A stretch of 64,000 nucleotides of DNA from Aldehydirespirator sp963662645 (GTDB lineage Bacteria > Actinomycetota > Acidimicrobiia > Acidimicrobiales > Aldehydirespiratoraceae): positions 47,903 to 111,902 of the forward strand of contig CAXXKN010000004.1 of NCBI GenBank assembly GCA_963662645.2. Reading direction: 5' to 3'. Position numbers and translations under genes: made by a program. Shown here one piece after another: positions 59,544 through 64,000 of the stretch. Position 1 is the stretch's first letter; every line of letters starts with the position of its first letter. Under the pieces are notes generated by a model. It was not told the origin of the DNA. It worked only from the letters and a program-made list of their open reading frames with translations, and made no database searches.

Positions 59544-59857
59544 TTGCCGTCCCCCTTTGCTCGTGGCTGGGAAAAGCACAATAGTTGCCCTTCGCCTGGC
59601 GCGCACAGCGAACCGTTCAAGCGGCCCCTCCGGGAGCAAGGATCGGATGCCGACTAAGAGGCCGAGCGGATAGGGAGCACCGATGCGGATCTTCGCGAGG
59701 CGCCGAGCGAGGCCGTATGGGCCGCATTCGCGGTCTATCCGCTCGGCCTCTAAGATGAGACACACGTCCTGGCCGCGGCAGAGCACATAGCAGAGCACAT
59801 GACGGTGCCCCGGCCAGGAGAATGCGCTTCAAAGCCGGACACATTGGAGGATCAGGA
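59544..59857. other. 314-base intergenic region with a long inverted repeat
   Basis: No gene is supported here. The region separates the divergent cupin and SDR genes and contains the 19-base inverted repeat at 59655-59753. AGGATCAGGA at 59848-59857 includes the ribosome site of the SDR gene. No strong promoter pair was found for either side. Confidence 0.5.
59655..59753. repeat. Inverted repeat related to the dispersed repeat
   Basis: TAAGAGGCCGAGCGGATAG at 59655-59673 is matched by the reverse complement at 59735-59753 with one mismatch. The 61-base centre holds GCGAGGCCGTATGGGCC, similar to the start of the 52-base repeat at 14658 and 40709, and the arms recur beside the copy at 14658 (14737-14752). 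Confidence 0.7.
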
Positions 59858-60646
59858 ATGAGCCGACGATTCGAAGGGCGCAATGTCTTCGTCACCGGAG
59901 CCGGAAGCGGCTTCGGGCGCCGCACCGCTGAACTGTTCGCGGAGGAGGGCGCCAAGAATCTGTACTTGCTCGACTACAAGCAGGAGCGGCTGGACTCGGT
60001 CGCGCCGGTGATCGAGGAAATGGGCGCCACACCGCATTTGCTGAACACCGATCTCGGTGTCATGGGGAATTGCGCTGAGGCCGTGGCTCAGGCTCTGGCC
60101 ATCGATCCGAAACTCGACGTGATGGTGTCCAACGCGGCGGCTTGGACCAGTGCCGAGTTCGTCGACATGACCGACGACGAATGGCGCCGGGTCCTGTCGG
60201 TGAACCTCGATGCCTACTTCGTGATGGGCAGCCGCGCCACCCGAGCGATGAAGGACACCGGAGGCGGAGTGATCCTGTTCACCTCGTCGATCGCATCTTT
60301 GGGACATGGTCGGGGCTTCACCCACTATTGCGTGGCCAAAGCCGGCGTAGCCGCATTGACGAAGGCCATCGCAGTGGAGTGCGCGCCCTACAACATCCGA
60401 TGCAACAGCGTTGGCCCGGGCCCAGCCGACACCCAGCAGTCAACCGACATCGTGGGCGAGGAACTGATGGACAAGTGGCGCTCTGAAGGCTTCCCGCTGG
60501 TCCCGGCCAACCGGCTGGCGTCCGTCGACGACGTGGCCCACGCCTTCCTGTATCTCGCCTCCGACGAGGCCCAGTACGTGTCGGGGATAAACCTCATCGT
60601 GGACGGCGCACTCACCGCCCAAACCTACGACGTGCCCGAGAGCTAG
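59858..60646 (+). CDS. SDR-family oxidoreductase (paralog of 44456-45241)
   Basis: The 262-residue protein has TGAGSGFGRR near residue 14, VSNAAAWTSAEF near 90, FTSSIASLGHG near 140 and catalytic YCVAKAG near 155. It is about 85 percent identical by eye to the product of 44456-45241, with the same tail AQTYDVPES. ATG 59858 follows GGAGGATCAGGA; the frame is open to 59822 without family sequence. A split-barrel gene, itself a paralog of 43054-43590, follows after 87 bases, so two adjacent genes are duplicated between the two loci. Confidence 0.85.
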   Translation: MSRRFEGRNVFVTGAGSGFGRRTAELFAEEGAKNLYLLDYKQERLDSVAPVIEEMGATPHLLNTDLGVMGNCAEAVAQALAIDPKLDVMVSNAAAWTSAEFVDMTDDEWRRVLSVNLDAYFVMGSRATRAMKDTGGGVILFTSSIASLGHGRGFTHYCVAKAGVAALTKAIAVECAPYNIRCNSVGPGPADTQQSTDIVGEELMDKWRSEGFPLVPANRLASVDDVAHAFLYLASDEAQYVSGINLIVDGALTAQTYDVPES

Positions 60647-60733
60647 CCGCCGAACCAGCCGCACCGAAACGCGGGAGGGATTCGCCGGCGCCCCGATTTC
60701 GCCCACACCGATACAAGCACAGGGAGGCAAGCG

Positions 60734-61270
60734 ATGGCCGACGAATTCCGCGGGAAGATCGGCGCCATGGACAGCGAGGAGGTGGCAGCCTTCCTCGGCT
60801 CGGATGCGCTGGCCCGTCTGGCCTGTGTCAAGCCGGACGGATCGCCCTACGTGGTTCCCGTCTGGTTCCACTGGGACGGCCGTGACTTCTGGTTCGTTGG
60901 CCGCCAGCGAGCTGAATGGTGCCGCTACGTCGAGCAGGATCCGAGAGTCTGCATCGTGATCGACGCTCCGCACAGTCCGGCCGACGAGATGGGACAGTCG
61001 ACAGAGGTCCCCAAGGTCTTCGCTGAAGGGACCGTGGAGGTGGTGGAACAACCCAACGTCGGGGGCCAGTGGGTGGAGATCGCCGAGAAGATGTCGTACC
61101 GGTATCTGGGCCCCAACGGTCCCACCTACCTGACCGCGAGCAAGGAGCAGCCGAGGTGGCTGTTCCGTATGCAGCCGACCAAGATCAAGACTTGGCAGGG
61201 CGTCGGATGGGCGCCCAAGTACTGGGTGGATGACTCCGCCGGGCCAAGCTACGAGCAGGTTCACTCCTAG
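60734..61270 (+). CDS. PNPOx-like split-barrel protein (paralog of 43054-43590)
   Basis: The 178-residue protein has LARLACVKPDGSPYVVPVW near residue 27, FHWDGRDFWFVGRQRAEW and SYRYLGPNGPTYL near 128, with the same length and ending (AGPSYEQVHS) as the first copy. An AGGGAGG site precedes the ATG. The tight pairing with an SDR gene at both loci suggests that they act on one compound. FMN or F420 binding is expected from the family. Confidence 0.8.
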   Translation: MADEFRGKIGAMDSEEVAAFLGSDALARLACVKPDGSPYVVPVWFHWDGRDFWFVGRQRAEWCRYVEQDPRVCIVIDAPHSPADEMGQSTEVPKVFAEGTVEVVEQPNVGGQWVEIAEKMSYRYLGPNGPTYLTASKEQPRWLFRMQPTKIKTWQGVGWAPKYWVDDSAGPSYEQVHS

Positions 61271-61432
61271 CCGAGCGACCGCGCGTCAACAAGTGCCGGC
61301 TTGTGGCTCGGCCGAGCCGTACTCACCTCGGTCGAGATCGCCAATTTCACGTCCCAATCCCGGCCCACCTATGGTGTCGATTAGCGGGACTTACCGGTTC
61401 CGCTCTTGGGGGACGGCTCTAGGGAGGGCGCG

Positions 61433-62863
61433 ATGACTCGACACGACAACATGGACCGCCGGAGGTTCCTACAGCTCACTGGAGGTGGCTTGGGCGCTGC
61501 CGCATTCCTCGGGGCCTGCGGCGACGACGACGAGCCGGCGGCCGCGACCACCACCACCGCGGCGGCTGCACCCGCGACCACCGAGGCCGCAGCCACAACC
61601 ACGACCGCGGCCGCCGCCCCCGAGCTGAGCGGCTCCCTGCGCTGGGGCGCAATGACCCTGCCGGGCCTGCCCTACCTCGACGAGGTGCAGCCGACCATCG
61701 ACTCGTTCACCGCGCTCCATCCGGGCGTATCCATCGAACTGGAGGAGATCGCGCCCGACGGCTACACCGAGAAGCTGGTGTCCTACATGGCGGTCGAGAA
61801 CATGCCCGACCTCTTCTTCAGCCACAACGGCTGGGTCGACCTGTTCGCCCAGCAAGGGGTCACGCTGGACATGCGGCCCTACCTGGAGGCCGACGATGAC
61901 CTCAACGTGGACGCGTGGTACCCGTCGATGCTGCAGGTCTGCTCCACGGTGGCCCTTGGCGACCAGGCGGCCGGCGAGATGCACTGCCAGGGCATGAGCG
62001 CCGACGTGAACACCTTCTTCTACAACATCCCGATGCTGGAGGCGGCCGGCCTCGAGCTTCCCGGGGACGGCTTCACGTGGGACGACATGGCCGAGTACGC
62101 CCGGGTGCTCACCACCGGCGACGTGATCGGCTACGCGCCCGCGCCCGACAACCCGGACAACGCCCACGGGCCCATCGGAGCTTTCGGCGGGGACTACCTC
62201 GACGAAGAGAACCAGGTGATGTTGATCGACGACAACTTCCGGGCCGGGTTGCGCGCCATCTGGGATCCGGTCATCGAAGGGGTCTTCGCCACACCCGAGC
62301 AGGTCACCGCGGCCGGCGGTCCCCACGACGGCTTCATCGGCGGCCGGTTCGCCATGGTCGAGGGCGCGGTGTGGTCGGTCCCCGCGCTGAGGGCGTCAGA
62401 GTTCGAGTGGGACGTGCACACCCTGCCCGATGGCACCCACGGCACCCGGGGCGGCGGCGGCACCGCCGGTTGGGGCGTGAGCGCCCAGACCGAGCACCCC
62501 GACGTCGTCTGGGAGCTCATCAAGCACATCTACGGGCCCGCCTACGTGCCCTGGATGGAGGGCGGCGCAGTGGTGCCGCCGCTGAAGCGCTACGCCGACG
62601 ACCCGAGGTGGCGCCAGCCGCCGCCCAACAACCACCAGGCGTTCATCGACGCGGCCCGCTCCATCATCATCAGCCCCATCGGCGGGCCCTTCGACAGCGC
62701 GGGCGGCATCCACTACGCGGAGTTCGCCGGAGCGTTCAGGCGCTACGTCATCGAGGGCCAGTCCATGGACGACGCCCTGGCGCCCTACGAGGAGAACATG
62801 AACGCGGCGCTGGCCGAGAGCCCGGCCGTGCGGCGCGACATCCCCATCGAAGTCCCCGGCTGA
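61433..62863 (+). CDS. CUT1 sugar ABC transporter, Tat-exported substrate-binding lipoprotein
   Basis: The 476-residue product has a twin-arginine lipoprotein signal (MDRRRFLQLTGGGLG, then FLGACGDDD, cysteine near 29) and a Thr/Ala-rich linker to about residue 62. The mature protein is a family 1 solute-binding protein: IDSFTALHPGVSIELEEIAP near 88, VENMPDLFFSHNGWVDLFAQ near 122, FTWDDMAEYARVLT near 213, FIGGRFAMVEGAVWSVPALR near 300. ATG 61433 has AGGGAGGG upstream. It leads a third CUT1 operon, which runs off the window; no ATPase gene is seen before the edge. Confidence 0.86.
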   Translation: MTRHDNMDRRRFLQLTGGGLGAAAFLGACGDDDEPAAATTTTAAAAPATTEAAATTTTAAAAPELSGSLRWGAMTLPGLPYLDEVQPTIDSFTALHPGVSIELEEIAPDGYTEKLVSYMAVENMPDLFFSHNGWVDLFAQQGVTLDMRPYLEADDDLNVDAWYPSMLQVCSTVALGDQAAGEMHCQGMSADVNTFFYNIPMLEAAGLELPGDGFTWDDMAEYARVLTTGDVIGYAPAPDNPDNAHGPIGAFGGDYLDEENQVMLIDDNFRAGLRAIWDPVIEGVFATPEQVTAAGGPHDGFIGGRFAMVEGAVWSVPALRASEFEWDVHTLPDGTHGTRGGGGTAGWGVSAQTEHPDVVWELIKHIYGPAYVPWMEGGAVVPPLKRYADDPRWRQPPPNNHQAFIDAARSIIISPIGGPFDSAGGIHYAEFAGAFRRYVIEGQSMDDALAPYEENMNAALAESPAVRRDIPIEVPG

Positions 62864-62893
62864 CACAACGCGCCGCCGACGGACCCCGTAACC

Positions 62894-62908
62894 GCGCCGT
62901 AACGGCGC
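62894..62908. other. Perfect 7-base inverted repeat before the permease gene
   Basis: GCGCCGT at 62894-62900 and ACGGCGC at 62902-62908 form a palindrome around one base in the 75-base gap. It could be a processing hairpin that sets binding-protein against permease levels, or a protein site; nothing proves either. Confidence 0.35.
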
Positions 62909-62938
62909 AGCCATGGGGCACACAGTAATTTCCTGGCC

Positions 62939-63925
62939 ATGGCGCTGACGCGAAGAACGCGCGCCGTCGCCGAGCCGACCGATGTCGACATCGCCGGGAT
63001 CGGGACCGGCGCAGCGATCGAGACTCCGCCACCGGGACACCGCGGCCTGACCTGGCGCGGTCAGGAACGGCTGGCCGGCTACCTGCTGGTGGCCCCGGCG
63101 CTGCTGATGTTCGGGGTGTTCCTGCTGGGCCCGCTGGTATACGGCGCCTACCTCAGCCTCACCGACCGGAATCTGCTGGCCGACACCAGCTTCATCTGGT
63201 TCGAGAACTACGCCAACCTGCCCAGCGACCCGCTGTTCTTCAAGTCCCTGCGGATCACCGGCCTGCTGTTCCTCGAGGTGACCCCGCCGGCCATCCTGAT
63301 CTCCTTCGTGTTCGCCAACCTCCTCAACCAGCGGCTCAAGGGCACCGGCCTGTTCCGGCTGGCCTACTTCCTGCCCCTGGTGGCGTCGGGGGTGGCGGTG
63401 GCCACCATGTGGCGGTTCGTGTTCACCAGCGACGGCCTCTTCAACACGTTCCTCAGCTTCTTCATCGACGTCGACACGCCCTACCTGGTGCTTCCCCAAT
63501 GGGCGCCCCACGTGGTGGCGGTCATCCTGCTGTGGTCGCTGATACCGCTCAACACCGTTTTCTACATGGCTGCGCTCCAGACCGTGCCCCGGGAGCAGGT
63601 GGACGCGGCCATCGTGGACGGCGCCAACTTCTGGCAGAAGGCCCTCTACGTCACTTGGCCGCTGTGCGCGCCCACGACGTTCCTGCTGGTGATCCTGAAC
63701 CTGGCCATCACCAGCGTTGGATCGTGGGACATCCTCAACGTGCTCACCGGTGGAGGGCCCGAGTTCAGCACGACCACCACCGCCTACCTGCTGTACCTGC
63801 GAGCCTTCAGGGGGCAGTTCGAGATCGGGCTCGGCTCGGCCATGGGGGTGGCCCTCACGGCCATCCTGCTGCTGCTCACCGTAGGGGTGTTCAAGGCCCA
63901 GAAGCGATGGAGCCACTACGGATGA
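62939..63925 (+). CDS. CUT1 sugar ABC transporter permease (MalF type)
   Basis: The 328-residue membrane protein has a cytoplasmic N-terminus of about 45 residues, a first segment (GYLLVAPALLMFGVFLLGPL near 49), five more, and the EAA-type loop DAAIVDGANFWQKALYVTWP near 224. Its stop overlaps the next start as ATGA. It should pair with the truncated permease at the window end and the binding protein upstream. Confidence 0.86.
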   Translation: MALTRRTRAVAEPTDVDIAGIGTGAAIETPPPGHRGLTWRGQERLAGYLLVAPALLMFGVFLLGPLVYGAYLSLTDRNLLADTSFIWFENYANLPSDPLFFKSLRITGLLFLEVTPPAILISFVFANLLNQRLKGTGLFRLAYFLPLVASGVAVATMWRFVFTSDGLFNTFLSFFIDVDTPYLVLPQWAPHVVAVILLWSLIPLNTVFYMAALQTVPREQVDAAIVDGANFWQKALYVTWPLCAPTTFLLVILNLAITSVGSWDILNVLTGGGPEFSTTTTAYLLYLRAFRGQFEIGLGSAMGVALTAILLLLTVGVFKAQKRWSHYG

Positions 63926-64000
63926 ACACTCTCATCAGACATCGGGGCCGGATCGCGGTCTACCTGGTGCTGACCCTCGGCGCGGTGGTGATGGTCACAC
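63922..64000 (+). CDS. CUT1 sugar ABC transporter permease (MalG type), 3' truncated
   Basis: The frame opens at ATG 63922, overlapping the previous stop, and runs off the window after 26 codons. It reads MNTLIRHRGRIAVYLVLTLG and then AVVMVT, a short basic N-terminus entering a membrane helix, as in MalG-type permeases. The position after a MalF-type gene makes this assignment likely. Confidence 0.7.
   Translation, partial: MNTLIRHRGRIAVYLVLTLGAVVMVT

Noticed and set aside
43681..60646. The SDR at 43681 as a third copy of the 44456/59858 paralogs
   Set aside because: Its cofactor loop, substrate loop and C-terminus differ clearly; it is an ordinary distant SDR family member.

Overview
The window is high-GC bacterial DNA that looks actinobacterial. 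It carries a DUF222/HNH (13E12-type) endonuclease gene, an F420-type luciferase-like oxidoreductase, several PNPOx/F420-type split-barrel proteins, Tat-exported substrate-binding lipoproteins and many GTG or TTG starts. The style of the binding proteins (a Cys-Gly-Asp-Asp N-terminus followed by acidic or Thr/Ala linkers) would suit a heterotrophic, possibly marine, Acidimicrobiia-like organism, but that placement is inference. The whole window reads as catabolic and transport DNA. No rRNA, intact tRNA, CRISPR array, transposase or phage gene was seen.

Layout. 0-3.7 kb: the end of an F420-type oxidoreductase, then 8-oxoguanine deaminase, a purine-type phosphoribosyltransferase and a bicupin. 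3.8-10.85 kb (minus strand): a fused E1 alpha-beta 2-oxoacid dehydrogenase, SDR, stand-alone lipoyl carrier, RraA-like aldolase, M20 peptidase, aminotransferase and split-barrel protein. 11.1-12.8 kb: CocE-type hydrolase. 12.8-17.1 kb: a decay zone with DUF222/HNH, an unrecognised gene carrying a dispersed repeat, a broken hicBA module and a galactokinase pseudogene with two in-frame stops. 17.1-19.6 kb: melA (GH4 alpha-galactosidase) divergent from a LacI regulator with an operator between them.

19.7-33.2 kb is the most coherent island. It has L-fuconate dehydratase, a LacI regulator, a CUT1 sugar importer, a Gfo/Idh/MocA oxidoreductase, an AgaS-like SIS protein and a 1026-residue fusion of DUF2090 aldolase, NagA deacetylase and ROK kinase. 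It continues with L-fuconolactonase, an L-fucose-dehydrogenase-type aldo/keto reductase and the FucU mutarotase. Two near-identical operators, each directly after a -10 box and before the Shine-Dalgarno, mark the outward promoters, so the island is probably one regulon for L-fucose plus an N-acetyl-hexosamine.

33.3-43.6 kb: an Ntn hydrolase and a complete Opp/Dpp importer whose two ATPase genes lie on opposite strands, with an alpha/beta hydrolase-like protein, an amidohydrolase and an aminotransferase. 43.6-47.2 kb: two SDRs, a metallo-beta-lactamase-fold protein and an enolase-superfamily enzyme. 47.2-52.9 kb: a second CUT1 importer with an oxidoreductase and an unrecognised protein. 52.9-59.5 kb (minus): EthD protein, CUT2 importer, zinc alcohol dehydrogenase, two SnoaL-like proteins, VOC protein and cupin. 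59.9-64 kb: a second copy of the SDR/split-barrel pair and a third CUT1 importer cut by the window end.

Small-scale structure is notable. Two genes have tandemly duplicated 5' ends that leave short ORFs feeding into the real start. Two families of short dispersed or palindromic repeats sit between and inside genes. All three CUT1 importers lack an ATPase gene.
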